This document shows positions 35,231 to 46,275 of a DNA stretch of 64,000 bases, one piece after another. Position 1 is the first letter of the stretch. Each line of letters opens with the position of its first letter. The notes beneath the pieces are model-generated. The model searched no databases, was not told the DNA's origin, and worked only from the letters and a program-made list of their open reading frames with translations. A program made the position numbers and the translations under genes. Origin of the DNA: Agrobacterium tumefaciens (GTDB lineage: Bacteria > Pseudomonadota > Alphaproteobacteria > Rhizobiales > Rhizobiaceae); contig NZ_CP072308.1 of the NCBI RefSeq assembly GCF_017726655.1, positions 1,860,001-1,924,000 on the forward strand, written 5' to 3'.

Positions 35231-36115
35231 ATGGAAATGCTGGTTACTGCAAATGAGGCTGAAAAGGCCGAGGGTTTTTACGTTCACCTTGACGATGCCG
35301 ATATCGCGGCGCTGATGCGCGTTTTGCTGAACAGTGACCGCCGCATCCAGAAGCTCGAACTCTCGCAGCTGACAGTCTGGATAAAACGGCAGGGCACGGA
35401 GCGGGTGACCTGGTGGATGAAGATGCAGAAGCTGCTGTCGAAGCTACTGCCCTATGCTTTTCTTCGCCCGTCGGAGCCGCTTGACGGCGCAGGCCTCATG
35501 CAGCGGGAACTGGAAACCTTGCAGCAGTTCCAACAATGCGGCTTCCCCGTTCCGCCGCTGATCTACTCATCCCGCACGGCCGTGGTGCTGGGCGACGTGG
35601 GGCCGACGCTGATGGAGCGAATGGATGCGCTGAAGGCGTCCGATCCCCATGAGCATGACGCCCTTTTGGTCAAATCTGCGGAAGCGCTCGGGGAGTTGCA
35701 TGCTGCAGGCCTCTGCCACGGCCGCCCGCATGTCCGCGACTTCTTTCTGGCCGATGGCCGGGTTGGCTTCATGGATTTCGAGGAGCGCCCCCAGGATGTG
35801 ATGCCGCTCGCGACAGCGCAGGCCCGCGATATCTGGCTGCTGTTTTTGCAGGTCGCCACTCGTGCCTGTGAAGCCGACGGAACCCGTAACGCCGCCTTTT
35901 CGCGGTGGCTCGAAAACGCCCCGCCGCGGGCAGTCGACGAATTAAGCCGCCTGACCCGCATTCTCGGGCGTTTTTTACCGCTTGCCCGGTTGATCGGGCG
36001 CGTGCGGATGGGTAGTGATCTGCGACGCTTTATCATGGCGACCGACTATCTGATGAATGCTGTGAACACCGACGCCGCTGTTAGAAAAACCGGCAAGGCA
36101 GGAAAAGATGACTGA
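35231..36115 (+). CDS. Kinase-fold protein (Kdo/WaaP-like) before pheS
   Basis: 294 residues. A central stretch looks like a reduced protein-kinase catalytic region: [19 protein letters not shown] recalls the catalytic loop and [12 protein letters not shown] the metal-binding DFE motif, as in lipopolysaccharide-kinase/BUD32-like families. No glycine-rich loop is clear. The substrate is unknown; a lipid A or core sugar kinase role is one option. It overlaps the pheS start by eight bases (36108-36115), so the two are likely coupled despite unrelated roles. Confidence 0.7.
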   Translation: MEMLVTANEAEKAEGFYVHLDDADIAALMRVLLNSDRRIQKLELSQLTVWIKRQGTERVTWWMKMQKLLSKLLPYAFLRPSEPLDGAGLMQRELETLQQFQQCGFPVPPLIYSSRTAVVLGDVGPTLMERMDALKASDPHEHDALLVKSAEALGELHAAGLCHGRPHVRDFFLADGRVGFMDFEERPQDVMPLATAQARDIWLLFLQVATRACEADGTRNAAFSRWLENAPPRAVDELSRLTRILGRFLPLARLIGRVRMGSDLRRFIMATDYLMNAVNTDAAVRKTGKAGKDD

Positions 36116-37190
36116 ACTTGATACCTTGAAATCGCAACTGGTGTCGGAAATCGCCGCCGCTGCCGATGAGCCGGCCATCGAGGCCGTCCGTGTTTCCGCG
36201 CTCGGCAAGAAGGGCTCGGTTTCGGAGCTTCTGAAGACGCTTGGCAGCATGAGCCCGGAAGAGCGCCAGACCCGTGGTGCCGCCATCAATCAACTGAAGA
36301 CCGAGATTACCGATCTGATCGGCGAGCGCAAGAATGCGCTGAAGGATGCTGCCATCGCTGCGCGCCTGAAGGCGGAAACCGTCGATGTCAGCCTGCCGGT
36401 CCGTCAGTCACCGACGGAGCGCGGCCGCATTCATCCGATCAGCCAGATCGTTGATGAAATCACCGCGATCTTTGCGGATATGGGTTTTTCGATTGCGGAA
36501 GGCCCCGATATCGAGACCGATTATTACAACTTCACGGCTCTGAACTTCCCGGAAGGCCATCCGGCCCGCGAAATGCACGACACCTTCTTCTTGCCACCGG
36601 ATGAAAAGGGTGAGCGCAAGGTGCTGCGCACGCACACCTCGCCGGTACAGGTCCGCACCATGGAGAGCCAGAAGCCGCCGATCCGCATCGTCATTCCCGG
36701 CAAGACCTATCGCCAGGATTCCGACGCCACCCATTCGCCCATGTTCCATCAGGTCGAGGGGCTTGTCATCGACAAGAAGGCGCATGTGGGCAATCTGCGC
36801 TGGATTCTCGAGGAGTTCTGCAAGACCTTCTTCGAGGTCGACAGCGTCGTCATGCGCTTCCGCCCGTCCTTCTTTCCCTTCACGGAGCCAAGCTTCGAAG
36901 TGGACATCCAGTGCGATCGTTCCGGCCCTATCGTCAAGTTCGGCGAAGGCAAGGACTGGATGGAAATCCTCGGCTGCGGCATGGTGCACCCGAACGTCCT
37001 GCGCGCCGGCGGGCTGGACCCGGACGAGTATCAGGGCTTTGCCTGGGGCATGGGCCTCGACCGCATCGCCATGCTGAAATACGGCATGCCTGACCTGCGT
37101 GACTTCTTCAACGCCGATGTCCGCTGGATGACCCATTACGGCTTCCGGCCGCTCGACATGCCGACGCTGTTCGGCGGTCTGAGCGTTTAA
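36108..37190 (+). CDS. pheS: Phenylalanine-tRNA ligase alpha subunit
   Basis: 360 residues. An N-terminal coiled-coil arm binds tRNA, then the class II core has motif 2 ([12 protein letters not shown]), [21 protein letters not shown] and motif 3 ([13 protein letters not shown]). With pheT it charges tRNA-Phe as a heterotetramer. pheT follows 24 bases later. Confidence 0.97.
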   Translation: MTELDTLKSQLVSEIAAAADEPAIEAVRVSALGKKGSVSELLKTLGSMSPEERQTRGAAINQLKTEITDLIGERKNALKDAAIAARLKAETVDVSLPVRQSPTERGRIHPISQIVDEITAIFADMGFSIAEGPDIETDYYNFTALNFPEGHPAREMHDTFFLPPDEKGERKVLRTHTSPVQVRTMESQKPPIRIVIPGKTYRQDSDATHSPMFHQVEGLVIDKKAHVGNLRWILEEFCKTFFEVDSVVMRFRPSFFPFTEPSFEVDIQCDRSGPIVKFGEGKDWMEILGCGMVHPNVLRAGGLDPDEYQGFAWGMGLDRIAMLKYGMPDLRDFFNADVRWMTHYGFRPLDMPTLFGGLSV

Positions 37191-37214
37191 TCCGGTTAGC
37201 CAAGGAGCAAAGAC

Positions 37215-39638
37215 ATGAAATTCACTCTTTCCTGGCTCAAAGACCATCTCGATACGGATGCGACGCTGGACGAGATTTGCGAGCGGTTGACGGCGATTGG
37301 CCTTGAGGTCGAAGACGTTGACGACAAGGCGGCCTACAAGCCCTTCGTCATTGCCAAGGTGGTTTCCGCTGAAAAGCACCCCGAGGCAGACCGCCTGAAG
37401 GTGCTGATGGTGGATGCCGGTGACGGCAAGCCGGTGCAGATCGTCTGCGGTGCACCGAATGCGCGCGCGGGCCTCGTCGGTGCGCTGGCACGTCCCGGCA
37501 CCTATGTTCCGGGCATCGATGTGACGCTCGCTGTCGGGAAGATTCGCGGCGTCGAAAGCCATGGCATGATGTGCTCCGAAAAGGAGCTGAACATATCCGA
37601 TGATCACGACGGCATCATCGATCTGCCTGACGATGCACCTGTCGGTACGTCCTTTGCCAGCTATGCCGGCTTGGACGATCCGGTCATCGAGATCAACCTG
37701 ACGCCGAACCGTCCGGACTGCACCTCCATCTACGGCATTGCGCGCGATCTCGCGGCATCCGGTCTCGGCAAGCTGAAGACGAAGCCTGCACCCTCCTTCA
37801 AGGTGGAAGGCGCAACGCCCGTCGACGTGAAGCTGGATCTGGACGATCCCGCGCTCTGCCCCGGCTTCTCACTCCGCATCGTGCGCGGCGTGAAGAATGG
37901 CCCCAGCCCCAAGTGGATGCAGCAGCGGCTTCTGGCGATCGGCCTGCGCCCAATCAATGCGCTTGTTGATATCACCAACTACATGACCTTCGATCAGGGC
38001 CGGCCGATGCACGTCTTCGACGCCGCGAAGGTCAAAGGCGATCTCACCGTGCGCCGTGCGGTAGAGGGCGAGACCATACTCGCGCTCGACCAGCGTGAAT
38101 ATAAGCTCGGCCCGAACAATGTCGTCATCGCCGACGAAAACGGCCTCGAATCCATCGGCGGCGTTATGGGTGGCGAACATTCCGGCTGCGATGAAAACAC
38201 CGTCGACGTGCTGATTGAATCCGCACTCTGGGATCCCATCAATATCGCCAAGACCGGACGCTCCCTCGGCATCATCACCGATGCGCGTTATCGTTTCGAG
38301 CGGGGCGTCGATCCGGAATATATGGTTCCGGGCCTGGAGCGCACCACCGAACTGGTTCTCGAGCTCTGCGGCGGCGTTCCCGGCGAAGCCAGGATCGTTG
38401 GTTACAAGGGCTACGAACCCAAAGTCGTCGACTTCCCGCTTGCGGAAGTGAAGCGCCTGACAGGCCTCGAAGTCTCGGCTGAAGAGAGTCTCGCCATTCT
38501 AAAGGGTCTGGGTTTTGGTGTCGAGGGAACCGGCGAGCGCGTCTCCGTTACCGTGCCCTCCTGGCGGCCGGATGTCGATGGCAAGGCCGATCTGGTCGAA
38601 GAAGTCATGCGCATCCATGGCGTCGACAATATCAAGCCGGAGCCGCTGGAAAGCCTCGGCGCCGTCAATGGTCGTATCCTGACCACGCTGCAGATCCGCA
38701 CCCGCACCGCGCGCCGGGCGCTGGCAAGCCGCGGCATGCTTGAGGCTGTTACCTGGTCCTTCATTCCAGAAGCGCAGGCAAAGCTGTTCGGCGGCGGTTC
38801 ACCGGCGCTCAAACTCGCAAACCCCATCGCGGCCGATATGTCTGACATGCGGCCCTCGCTTCTGCCCGGTCTTCTCACCGCTGCCCAGCGCAATGCCGAC
38901 AAGGGTTATGGTGACGTCGCGATCTTCGAGGTCTCCGGCACCTATGAGGGCGATACGCCCGATACGCAGCGCCGTGTTGCCGGTGGTGTTCGCCGCGGCA
39001 CGGCTTCGCTCGCGGGCAGCGGCCGCATGTGGTCGAATGCGGCCAAGGGCGGTGGCAAGCCGGTTGACGTCTATGACGCCAAGGCCGATGCACTGGCTGT
39101 GCTTGAGGCCTGCGGTCTGCCCATGGCCAATGTCCAGATCGAAGCAGGGGCGCCCGCCTGGTATCACCCAGGCCGCTCCGGCACCATCAAGATGGGTCCG
39201 AAAGTTGTGCTCGGCTATTTCGGTGAGTTCCATCCGAAAACGCTGTCCGAGCTGGATATATCCGGCGCCTATTGCGGTTTTGAGATCTATATCGACGCTA
39301 TGCAGGAGCCGAAAAAGAAGGCGACCCGCACCAAGCCGGCGCTCGAGCTTTCGCCGTTCCAGGCGGTGAAGCGCGACTTCGCTTTCGTGGTTGAGAAATC
39401 GGTCGAGGCGGCTGCCATCATCAAAGCGGCAACCAGCGCGGATCGCAAGCTGATCACGGGTGTCAACGTCTTCGATATTTTCGAGGGAGCATCGCTCGGA
39501 GAAAATCGCAAGTCGGTCGCCATCGAAGTCCAGATTCAGCCGATCGATAAAACGCTGACGGATGAGGATTTCGAAGCGCTCACGGCAAAGATCGTCGGCA
39601 ATGTCGAAAAATCGACAGGCGGCGTTCTGCGCGCCTGA
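37215..39638 (+). CDS. pheT: Phenylalanine-tRNA ligase beta subunit
   Basis: 807 residues, the full length for a bacterial PheT. The order is an N-terminal EMAP-like tRNA-binding domain ([21 protein letters not shown]), B3/B4 editing domain, B5, the inactive class II-like core and the C-terminal FDX-ACB anticodon domain ([13 protein letters not shown]). AAGGAG precedes the ATG. A strong terminator follows. Confidence 0.97.
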   Translation: MKFTLSWLKDHLDTDATLDEICERLTAIGLEVEDVDDKAAYKPFVIAKVVSAEKHPEADRLKVLMVDAGDGKPVQIVCGAPNARAGLVGALARPGTYVPGIDVTLAVGKIRGVESHGMMCSEKELNISDDHDGIIDLPDDAPVGTSFASYAGLDDPVIEINLTPNRPDCTSIYGIARDLAASGLGKLKTKPAPSFKVEGATPVDVKLDLDDPALCPGFSLRIVRGVKNGPSPKWMQQRLLAIGLRPINALVDITNYMTFDQGRPMHVFDAAKVKGDLTVRRAVEGETILALDQREYKLGPNNVVIADENGLESIGGVMGGEHSGCDENTVDVLIESALWDPINIAKTGRSLGIITDARYRFERGVDPEYMVPGLERTTELVLELCGGVPGEARIVGYKGYEPKVVDFPLAEVKRLTGLEVSAEESLAILKGLGFGVEGTGERVSVTVPSWRPDVDGKADLVEEVMRIHGVDNIKPEPLESLGAVNGRILTTLQIRTRTARRALASRGMLEAVTWSFIPEAQAKLFGGGSPALKLANPIAADMSDMRPSLLPGLLTAAQRNADKGYGDVAIFEVSGTYEGDTPDTQRRVAGGVRRGTASLAGSGRMWSNAAKGGGKPVDVYDAKADALAVLEACGLPMANVQIEAGAPAWYHPGRSGTIKMGPKVVLGYFGEFHPKTLSELDISGAYCGFEIYIDAMQEPKKKATRTKPALELSPFQAVKRDFAFVVEKSVEAAAIIKAATSADRKLITGVNVFDIFEGASLGENRKSVAIEVQIQPIDKTLTDEDFEALTAKIVGNVEKSTGGVLRA

Positions 39639-39653
39639 CATCCGAAACAGATT

Positions 39654-39688
39654 GAAAAAAGCCGCGGCAACCACCGCGGCTTTTTTTT
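39654..39688. terminator. Bidirectional terminator between pheT and an aldo/keto reductase
   Basis: GCCGCGG (39661-39667) pairs with CCGCGGC (39674-39680). Seven A precede and eight T follow, so it can work for both converging genes; the T run touches the stop of the reductase. Confidence 0.92.
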
Positions 39689-40688
39689 AACGGTTGGCCA
39701 TCTGTGACATGCGCTCAGGGTATCGTTTGCCCGCTACCTTCGAAGGAGCCAGCAACGAGCCGAGGTTTTCGACTTCTTGCCGTGTCAGGGATACGTCCGC
39801 CGCCGCGACGTTTTTCTCAAGATTGGCAATCTTCGTGGTGCCGGGGATCGGCACGATGAAATCGCCCTGCGCCAACACCCAGGCCAATGCCAGTTGCCCG
39901 GCAGTCACGCCTTTTTCTGCCGCCATGTCTTCCAGAAGCTTGACCAGCGCTAGATTGGCGTCGAAGTTTTCGCCTTGGAAACGCGGCAAGCCGCGCCGGA
40001 AATCATCGGCTGCGAGTCCATCCAGCGATTTCAGCGCTCCGGTCAGCGCACCGCGCCCAAGAGGGCTGAAGGGGACGAAACCGATGCCGAGCTCACGGCA
40101 GGTATCCAGCACGCCATTTTCTTCCGGGTCGCGGGTCCACAGCGAATATTCGCTCTGAATCGCGGCAATCGGGTGGGTGGCATGGGCCTTGCGAAGCGTT
40201 TCTGCACTGGCTTCGGAGAGGCCGAGATGCTTTACCTTGCCTTGTTTCACCAGTTCGGCCATCGCTCCGACCGTTTCTTCGATCGGCACATCGGGATCGA
40301 CGCGGTGCTGATAAAAGAGATTGATGGCGTCAACGTCGAGACGCTTGAGAGACGCTTCGGCGACAGCGCGGACATTTTCCGGCCGACCGTCGGTTCCTAC
40401 CATCATCTGCCCGGCCGGTTTGCTACCATCGATCTTGAAACCGAACTTGGTGGCAATCACCACCTTGTCGCGATAGGGCTTCAGCCCCTTGCCGACGAGA
40501 ACTTCATTCGTGTAAGGCCCATAAACCTCCGCCGTATCGAAAAAAGTAACGCCAAGATCAACGGCGCGATGAAGCGTCGCGATCGCGCTGTTTTCATCAC
40601 CTGTCGGGCTGTAGGCATGGGTCATTCCCATGCACCCAAGACCAAGTGCCGAAACGGTCAGATTGTTTCCAAGGGTTCTGCTTCTCAT
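39687..40688 (-). CDS. Aldo/keto reductase
   Basis: 333 residues. [16 protein letters not shown] and [21 protein letters not shown] carry the active-site Asp-Tyr pair, [11 protein letters not shown] the lysine, and [12 protein letters not shown] the NADPH-binding end. It is closest to the AKR13/YakC-like oxidoreductases. A divergent LysR begins 116 bases upstream and is the likely regulator. The substrate is unknown. Confidence 0.9.
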   Translation of the reverse strand: MRSRTLGNNLTVSALGLGCMGMTHAYSPTGDENSAIATLHRAVDLGVTFFDTAEVYGPYTNEVLVGKGLKPYRDKVVIATKFGFKIDGSKPAGQMMVGTDGRPENVRAVAEASLKRLDVDAINLFYQHRVDPDVPIEETVGAMAELVKQGKVKHLGLSEASAETLRKAHATHPIAAIQSEYSLWTRDPEENGVLDTCRELGIGFVPFSPLGRGALTGALKSLDGLAADDFRRGLPRFQGENFDANLALVKLLEDMAAEKGVTAGQLALAWVLAQGDFIVPIPGTTKIANLEKNVAAADVSLTRQEVENLGSLLAPSKVAGKRYPERMSQMANR

Positions 40689-40784
40689 CAGTTCGTCCTT
40701 CCATCAGGAATCGCCCGTCATCAGGGCGTGATCGAAACATAGCGAATGACGGCGGTGAAAATAATCGCTGCAAATCCGTGCGGG

Positions 40785-40805
40785 TTGTTCTATAATTTAG
40801 AACAA
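40785..40805. promoter_or_regulatory. Perfect inverted repeat with TATAAT at a LysR start
   Basis: TTGTTCTA (40785-40792) and TAGAACAA (40798-40805) flank five bases and contain TATAAT (40791-40796). The LysR ATG begins at 40805. No ribosome site is present, so the transcript may be leaderless and self-repressed by LysR binding over the -10. Confidence 0.65.
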
Positions 40806-41695
40806 TGAATCGCGTACAACTCTCCCAATTGGCCGTTCTTTCCGCCGTTGCGGAAGGCCGCAGCTTTCGCAAGGCCGCGGCCGAACTCGGTATCGCCCCC
40901 TCCGCCGTCAGCCACGCGGTTTCCTCACTGGAGACCAGCCTCGGCTTGCGGCTGCTGCACCGTACCACCCGCAGCGTTTCTCCGACAGAGGAGGGAAAGC
41001 GCCTTCTTGAAACCTTAGGCCCCGCTCTTGCCGACATTGACGCGGTCATCGATACCTTGGCCGAACAGGTCGGCAGACCGGCTGGCCCCTTGCGTATTAC
41101 GTTACCGAGGCTTGCCGCCGAAGACCTTATCGTACCCAGACTGGGGGAGTTCCTGCGGCTCTATCCCGAAATCTCTCTCGAGATTTCGACCGACGATCGT
41201 TTCGAAGATATCGTTGCGAAGGGTTTCGATGCCGGTCTTCGTCTCGGGGAGCATCTCGATGCAGACATGATCGCGGTGAAAGCGAGCGGTGAATGGCGCG
41301 GGGCTATCGTCGGTTCCCCTTCTTATTTCGCTGATAACCCGCCACCGCATGATCCGAGGGACCTCATCCGGCATCGCTGCATACGCCGGCGGTTTGCAAG
41401 CGGCCTCATCTATCGCTGGGAGCTGGAAAAAGACGGCAAGCCGCTCGTTGTGGATGTGCAGGGGCCGCTTATTTTGTCGGACCAGAGCCTTATCCGAAGG
41501 GCGGCAATCGATGGAGCAGGACTTGCCTTCGTTTTCGAGCAGCGCGTCGAAGACGATATCAGGCAAGGCCGGCTCACCCGCGTGCTCGACGAATGGTGTG
41601 CGCCCTTTGACGGATTTTATATCTACTACCCTTCTCGCCGGCAGATGCGTCCGGCGCTGAGGGCTTTCGTGGATTTCTTCCGTTTCCGGAGTTGA
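40805..41695 (+). CDS. LysR family regulator
   Basis: 296 residues. The helix-turn-helix region QLAVLSAVAEGRSFRKAAAE then GIAPSAVSHAVSSLE is followed by an effector domain (PAGPLRITLPRLAAEDLIVP). It is divergent from an aldo/keto reductase. Its ATG is part of a perfect inverted repeat that also contains a TATAAT, so it probably controls itself and the reductase. Confidence 0.9.
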   Translation: MNRVQLSQLAVLSAVAEGRSFRKAAAELGIAPSAVSHAVSSLETSLGLRLLHRTTRSVSPTEEGKRLLETLGPALADIDAVIDTLAEQVGRPAGPLRITLPRLAAEDLIVPRLGEFLRLYPEISLEISTDDRFEDIVAKGFDAGLRLGEHLDADMIAVKASGEWRGAIVGSPSYFADNPPPHDPRDLIRHRCIRRRFASGLIYRWELEKDGKPLVVDVQGPLILSDQSLIRRAAIDGAGLAFVFEQRVEDDIRQGRLTRVLDEWCAPFDGFYIYYPSRRQMRPALRAFVDFFRFRS

Positions 41696-42139
41696 TCAGA
41701 AGGTGATGCGGTAGCGGATGTGACCGTCGCTTTTCACGTAACTGTCATAGAGCTTCTGGGCCCGGTGATTGTCCTCGCCGGTGTTCCAGTAAAGACGCGA
41801 CCAGCCCTTTTTCTTGCAGATAGTGATCAGATCATCCATCAATGCCCGCCCCGCGCCCTTGCCGCGGATGTCGCCATCGACATACAAATCCTCAAGATAG
41901 CAGTCAGGTGTCTTCACCCAAGTGGAATCGTGGAAGTGGTAAATGGCAAAGCCCGCCATGCGCTCACCCAGCATCGCCACGCGCATGGAGACGCGGGACG
42001 CGGGATCGAGGATGCGTTCCCAGGTATATTTGGTCACGTCGGCGGCGAGATCGACCTCATAAAAGGCGAGATAGTCATTCCACAGCCGCAGCCACTCCGC
42101 CCGATCCGACGGTGCGGCATCACGAATTCCAAGATCCAT
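41696..42139 (-). CDS. GNAT family N-acetyltransferase
   Basis: 147 residues. IRDAAPSDRAEWLRLWNDYL opens it, and the acetyl-CoA site lies in LEDLYVDGDIRGKGAGRALM. The end KKGWSRLYWNTGEDNHRAQKLYD is typical of GNAT enzymes. The substrate is unknown. Its stop is back to back with the LysR stop, and it is one base from the start side of the next aldo/keto reductase. Confidence 0.88.
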   Translation of the reverse strand: MDLGIRDAAPSDRAEWLRLWNDYLAFYEVDLAADVTKYTWERILDPASRVSMRVAMLGERMAGFAIYHFHDSTWVKTPDCYLEDLYVDGDIRGKGAGRALMDDLITICKKKGWSRLYWNTGEDNHRAQKLYDSYVKSDGHIRYRITF

Positions 42140-42140
42140 C

Positions 42141-43091
42141 TTATGCCCCCGCCTTGTCGAGAAGCGCCATCATCTCGTCGGTCAGTTTCAGCTCGACGGC
42201 GCGTTTGAAGCTTTCAAGCTGCGACAGGCTGGTGGCGCTGGCGATCGGCGCTGTTACGGCCTTCTTGCGCAGCAGCCAGGCTAGCGCGATGTCGGCGAGC
42301 TTTGCCCCGGTCTGCACCGCGACGGCGTCCAGTGCGCCAAGAACGGCGAGGCCGCGGGCATTGACGTAGTCAGCCACGCGATAGCTGCGGGCAACGCCTT
42401 CCGTATCTGCCTTGGCACGGTATTTTCCGGTGAGGAACCCGGCGGCGAGGCTATAATAATTGATGACGCCGATCTCTTGTTTCACACAAAGATCTGCTAA
42501 TGGGCCTTCGAAATCTGCCCGGTTGTAGAGATTATATTCCGGCTGCAGCACATCGTAACGCGGCAGATTGTTCCTGGCAGCCACATCAAGAGCCTCCTGG
42601 AGCTGGCTTGCGGAATAGTTGGAGCAGCCGATGGCGCGGATTTTCCCCTGCTCTTTCAACTTGGCGAAGGCGGCAAGCGTTTCCTCCAGCGGCACGTCGG
42701 CGTCAGGCTTATGGGCAAGGTAAAGGTCGATGTAATCGGTCTGAAGCCGCTTCAGCGAAGCATCGACGGCCTCTGCGATCCATTTGGCGCTCAGCCCGGT
42801 CTTCTGACCGCGATTGTCAAAACCGACCTTGGTGACGATCACTGCATCCTCCCGCTTAACGGAGGACTGCTTCAGCCACTTGCCGATAATCGCCTCCGAC
42901 TCGCCACCCACATGCCCGTCCACCCAGGCGGAGTAGACATCCGCCGTATCGATGGCGTTGAACCCGGCATCGAAAAAGGCATCGAGCAGGGCAAAGGAGG
43001 TCTTCTCATCCGCTGTCCAGCCGAACACGTTACCGCCAAAGACGATCGGGGCGATGGAGAGGCCTGTGCGGCCAAGGCTTCGTTTTTCCAC
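42141..43091 (-). CDS. Aldo/keto reductase, GTG start
   Basis: 316 residues: KRSLGRTGLSIAPIVFGGNV, FNAIDTADVYSAWVDGHVGGE, VTKVGFDNRGQ and the C-terminal NADPH site (TAPIASATSLSQLESFK). It groups with YajO/YghZ-like enzymes. GTG 43091 has AGGAG seven bases upstream; the longer ATG start at 43169 adds a non-conserved leader. It is followed closely by the GNAT gene on the same strand, so they may form an operon. Confidence 0.88.
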   Translation of the reverse strand: MEKRSLGRTGLSIAPIVFGGNVFGWTADEKTSFALLDAFFDAGFNAIDTADVYSAWVDGHVGGESEAIIGKWLKQSSVKREDAVIVTKVGFDNRGQKTGLSAKWIAEAVDASLKRLQTDYIDLYLAHKPDADVPLEETLAAFAKLKEQGKIRAIGCSNYSASQLQEALDVAARNNLPRYDVLQPEYNLYNRADFEGPLADLCVKQEIGVINYYSLAAGFLTGKYRAKADTEGVARSYRVADYVNARGLAVLGALDAVAVQTGAKLADIALAWLLRKKAVTAPIASATSLSQLESFKRAVELKLTDEMMALLDKAGA

Positions 43092-43196
43092 GGGAATACT
43101 CCTGTTGCTATCCTGGCGACAGGGTACCAACTGGCCGCCGGCATAACCATTGAATTCATTTGATGGCATTCATCAGGCAGCCGTGAGGTTGGAAAC

Positions 43197-44180
43197 TCAC
43201 CTTTGGAGACCGCGATAATGGCTGGGAGGTAAATGATTGTGCTGCTGCCACACGCGGCGCAAATGCCGTGCAGATGCAAAGCCTGCCCGTTCTGCGACGG
43301 TCTCCATGTCCAGACGACTATTGGCGAGAATATCTCGGGCCAGATTGACCCTCATCAGGTTGACGTAGTCGATCACGCTGAGACCGGTATGGTCGCGAAA
43401 GAGACGAGAGAGGTGCCTTTCGCTCAGTGCAGCAATATCGGCCAGCCCTTCAAGCGACCAGTCCTTCGCCGGCTCGGCCATGACACGGTCCTGGACCCGG
43501 TGAATGGCGGGATGGATGTGGTTGCGGCCCGTCAGCCAGGGGGAGATTTGCGCGTCGTTGCCGCTGCGCCTGAGATAAACCACCATGGTCTTGGCAATGC
43601 GCGCCGCGACGGCAGGCGATGTCATCCCGGAGATTACATGCAGCATCAGGTCGATACCGGTGGAAATGCCGGCGCTCGAGAAACGCCTGCCATCCTCCAC
43701 AAAAAGACGATTTTCCGCCACCTGCGCCAAGGGCGCGATGCGTCGCAGGCTTTCGATACAATCGGCATGGGTCGTGCAGGTTCGCCCGTCGAAAAGCCCC
43801 GCCTCACCCGCCAGCAGGGCACCGGAGCAGATGGAGATAACGGTCGTGTCGGAACGCACCGCCGCATGAAGCCAGGCTGCCAGGGCCCGCCGCTCCCGTC
43901 GCGTCTGCGGATCATCGTCGAAGCCGGATGTGCTGCCGGAGATCAGAAGGAAAGCGTTTTCCGGCAGCGCCGCCGGCAGGGTCTCCAGTGCGGAAAGCTG
44001 AAGGCCGATGGAGGATTGTTGTTCGTTCCTTGCGGCGATGTACCGACACTCAAAGTGGATATCCTGCTGGTCTGCATTGGCGTAACGAACCACCTCCAGT
44101 GGACCGGCAATGTCCAGCAGAAGCGCATGCGGCGGCACGAGCGTAAAAAAAGGAACAACGCGCGTGTCGCCCTTATTCAT
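43197..44180 (-). CDS. GlxA family regulator (DJ-1 plus AraC domains)
   Basis: 327 residues. An N-terminal DJ-1/PfpI-like domain (PPHALLLDIAGPLEVVRYANA; SICSGALLAGEAGLFDGRTC at the nucleophile elbow) is joined to a C-terminal AraC helix-turn-helix pair (ALSERHLSRLFRDHTGLSVIDY and FASARHLRRVWQQH). Such regulators often control amine or amide breakdown. Its ATG overlaps the stop of the isochorismatase-like gene, so they form one operon. Confidence 0.9.
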   Translation of the reverse strand: MNKGDTRVVPFFTLVPPHALLLDIAGPLEVVRYANADQQDIHFECRYIAARNEQQSSIGLQLSALETLPAALPENAFLLISGSTSGFDDDPQTRRERRALAAWLHAAVRSDTTVISICSGALLAGEAGLFDGRTCTTHADCIESLRRIAPLAQVAENRLFVEDGRRFSSAGISTGIDLMLHVISGMTSPAVAARIAKTMVVYLRRSGNDAQISPWLTGRNHIHPAIHRVQDRVMAEPAKDWSLEGLADIAALSERHLSRLFRDHTGLSVIDYVNLMRVNLARDILANSRLDMETVAERAGFASARHLRRVWQQHNHLPPSHYRGLQR

Positions 44181-44740
44181 CAGGCCGCCTCTTTCATCGT
44201 CGCCAGCACGTCATCGACGCCAACGATCCGTGCGAAGCGACCGGCCAGTACCAGCTCGGTGCGCTGACGGATGTCATCCGGGCTGAAAACAGTGCCTGAT
44301 GCATGTGTCATCGGGAAAGTCAGCGTTGCTTCGGTGACGTAATCGACGGCGTAACCGAGATCGGACGCATGTCGGGTGGTGGTCTCGCAGCATTGTTCGG
44401 TACGGATACCGGAGATAATCAGCCGGTTGATTCCCCTCTGCGTCAGCCAGATTTGGAGACCGGTTCCCGCAAAGGCAGAATGCCGGTTTTTGCGGAAGGT
44501 CACGTCAGGGGAAATCCGCACACCTTCCAGCGGACGAATAAAGCCGCTGTCGCTCGAAAATGCTCTGTCGCCATCAACATGAAATATCTGGACGATGGGA
44601 ATGCCAGCGGCTTTGGCGCCGTCAATCAGCGCCTGTTGTTTCTCGAGATAGGCGGCCAATTCGCTATCCTCGAAATACGGAGCGTGCCGAAAGGATTCCT
44701 GCACATCGATGACCATTAGGGCTGTATGGGAAGAGGACAT
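44180..44740 (-). CDS. Isochorismatase-like cysteine hydrolase
   Basis: 186 residues. The family triad is visible: Asp in ALMVIDVQESF, Lys in DVTFRKNRHSAF, and Cys in ISGIRTEQCCETTTRHA. It likely hydrolyses an amide or related bond in a small molecule. ATG 44740 (MSSSHTALMV) is preferred over 44773. It overlaps the GlxA-type regulator start by ATGA, so the regulator may act on this gene. Confidence 0.88.
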   Translation of the reverse strand: MSSSHTALMVIDVQESFRHAPYFEDSELAAYLEKQQALIDGAKAAGIPIVQIFHVDGDRAFSSDSGFIRPLEGVRISPDVTFRKNRHSAFAGTGLQIWLTQRGINRLIISGIRTEQCCETTTRHASDLGYAVDYVTEATLTFPMTHASGTVFSPDDIRQRTELVLAGRFARIVGVDDVLATMKEAA

Positions 44741-44920
44741 TTCATGTTTCTCCGTTACCTTGATGCATAGCATAATTCGTCATGAAAACCCGGAAAAAAA
44801 GAAACCTTCCTGACAAAGAGCGGACACATCCAGCCATCACTTCTCTAATCTTGAAGCAACGGGTTGCCACCCGGCATGACAATGATAAGTTTCCGGCATA
44901 TGTCAGATCGGGAGGACTAA

Positions 44921-45904
44921 ATGCTGCGCTTCGGAATCATCTCAACGGCGAAGATCGCTCAGGACCACGTCATTCCCGCGATACAGGATGCTGAGAACTG
45001 TGTGGTCAGCGCCATCGCCAGTCGTGATCTTTCGAGGGCCCGCGCGGTCGCAGATCGGTTCTCCGCGCCCCACGCTTTCGGCTCCTACGACGAAATGCTG
45101 GCGTCCGATGTCATCGACGCGGTTTACATTCCACTTCCAACGTCGCAGCACGTCGAATGGACGATCAAGGCCGCCGATGCGGGCAAACATGTTCTCTGCG
45201 AAAAGCCGATTGCTTTGAAAGCACAGGAAATCGACACGCTTATCGCTGCGCGGGACCGCAACGGTGTCATCATCTCGGAAGCCTTCATGGTGACCTATGC
45301 GCCGGTCTGGGCCAAGGTGAAAGCATTGCTTTCTTCGGGCGCGATCGGAACGCTGAAACATGTGCAGGGCGCTTTCAGCTACTTCAACCGCGATCCTCAG
45401 AATATGCGCAACATTCCCGAACTCGGCGGCGGCGCCTTGCCGGATATCGGTGTTTATCCGACGATCGTGACCCGCTTCGTCACCGGTGAAGAACCAAAGC
45501 GCGTGCAGGCCACCGTGGAGCGTGACAGAGAGTTCGGCACCGATATTTATTCCAGCGTGCGGGCGGATTTCGGCCGCTTCGAACTCAGTTTTTATCTTGC
45601 AACGCAGCTTGCCGCCCGCCAGCTGATGGTTTTCCACGGCACGGACGGTTACATCGAGGTCAAATCGCCGTTTAATGCAAACCGCTGGGGTGCGGAAGAA
45701 GTCGAGCTAACCAATCAGGCCCACAACCAGTCGCAAATCTTCAGGTTTCAGGATAGCCGCCAGTACAAGCTGGAAGCAGAGGCCTTTGCCCGCGCAGTCA
45801 GGGGTGAGGGAGAGGTTGTCACGCTGGAAAGCTCCAAAAACAACCAGCTTTTCATCGATGCGATTTATCGCGCTGCGGATAAGGAGGGCTGGGAAACGGT
45901 TTAG
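44921..45904 (+). CDS. Gfo/Idh/MocA family oxidoreductase
   Basis: 327 residues. The Rossmann start [20 protein letters not shown] and the dehydrogenase motif [13 protein letters not shown] identify the family, with a C-terminal alpha/beta domain ([13 protein letters not shown]). It oxidises or reduces a sugar or polyol with NAD(P); the substrate is unknown. GGGAGGA lies seven bases before the ATG. Its 3' end meets the membrane ORF at 45901 head-on. Confidence 0.87.
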   Translation: MLRFGIISTAKIAQDHVIPAIQDAENCVVSAIASRDLSRARAVADRFSAPHAFGSYDEMLASDVIDAVYIPLPTSQHVEWTIKAADAGKHVLCEKPIALKAQEIDTLIAARDRNGVIISEAFMVTYAPVWAKVKALLSSGAIGTLKHVQGAFSYFNRDPQNMRNIPELGGGALPDIGVYPTIVTRFVTGEEPKRVQATVERDREFGTDIYSSVRADFGRFELSFYLATQLAARQLMVFHGTDGYIEVKSPFNANRWGAEEVELTNQAHNQSQIFRFQDSRQYKLEAEAFARAVRGEGEVVTLESSKNNQLFIDAIYRAADKEGWETV

Positions 45905-46263
45905 CCCTTGGCCCGACGCAGTTTCTGAAGGCGCCAATGGCCGCAGCATGCGAGGACCAGAGCTGCGAGCGCAGAAAAGGCAAGTGGCACGACCGGCTGG
46001 ATCAGCGGGTTGCGCGATTGCAGCAGCGAGAAAAGTCCGACGCTCACAATGCGGGAAATGAGGGTGACGGCATCGGCCGGAAAGGGGCCTGGCGCGCCAC
46101 TCATTGAGCGGTTCAGCCGCCGGCTTGTTGCGAGCCCGGTCACCGCCCCCGGCAAACGCGCAGCGATCGGGTCGACCGTGAGAAAGAAAATGAGCAGACA
46201 GGTGATGGCTATATCGGCCGCCAGACCGCAAATCTCGCTGAGTGCAACGGAACGAAGCCTCAA
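45901..46263 (-). CDS. Membrane ORF in frame with the upstream small membrane gene
   Basis: Up to 120 residues with two or three hydrophobic segments ([34 protein letters not shown]). The only start near the front is TTG 46263, which has no ribosome site. The reading frame is the same as that of the 80-residue gene upstream, with one TAA (46276-46278) between them. I do not recognise a family. It could be a separate gene, the second half of a gene cut by a nonsense change, or a readthrough product. Confidence 0.5.
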   Translation of the reverse strand: MRLRSVALSEICGLAADIAITCLLIFFLTVDPIAARLPGAVTGLATSRRLNRSMSGAPGPFPADAVTLISRIVSVGLFSLLQSRNPLIQPVVPLAFSALAALVLACCGHWRLQKLRRAKG

Positions 46264-46275
46264 GGCCGCGGTCTT

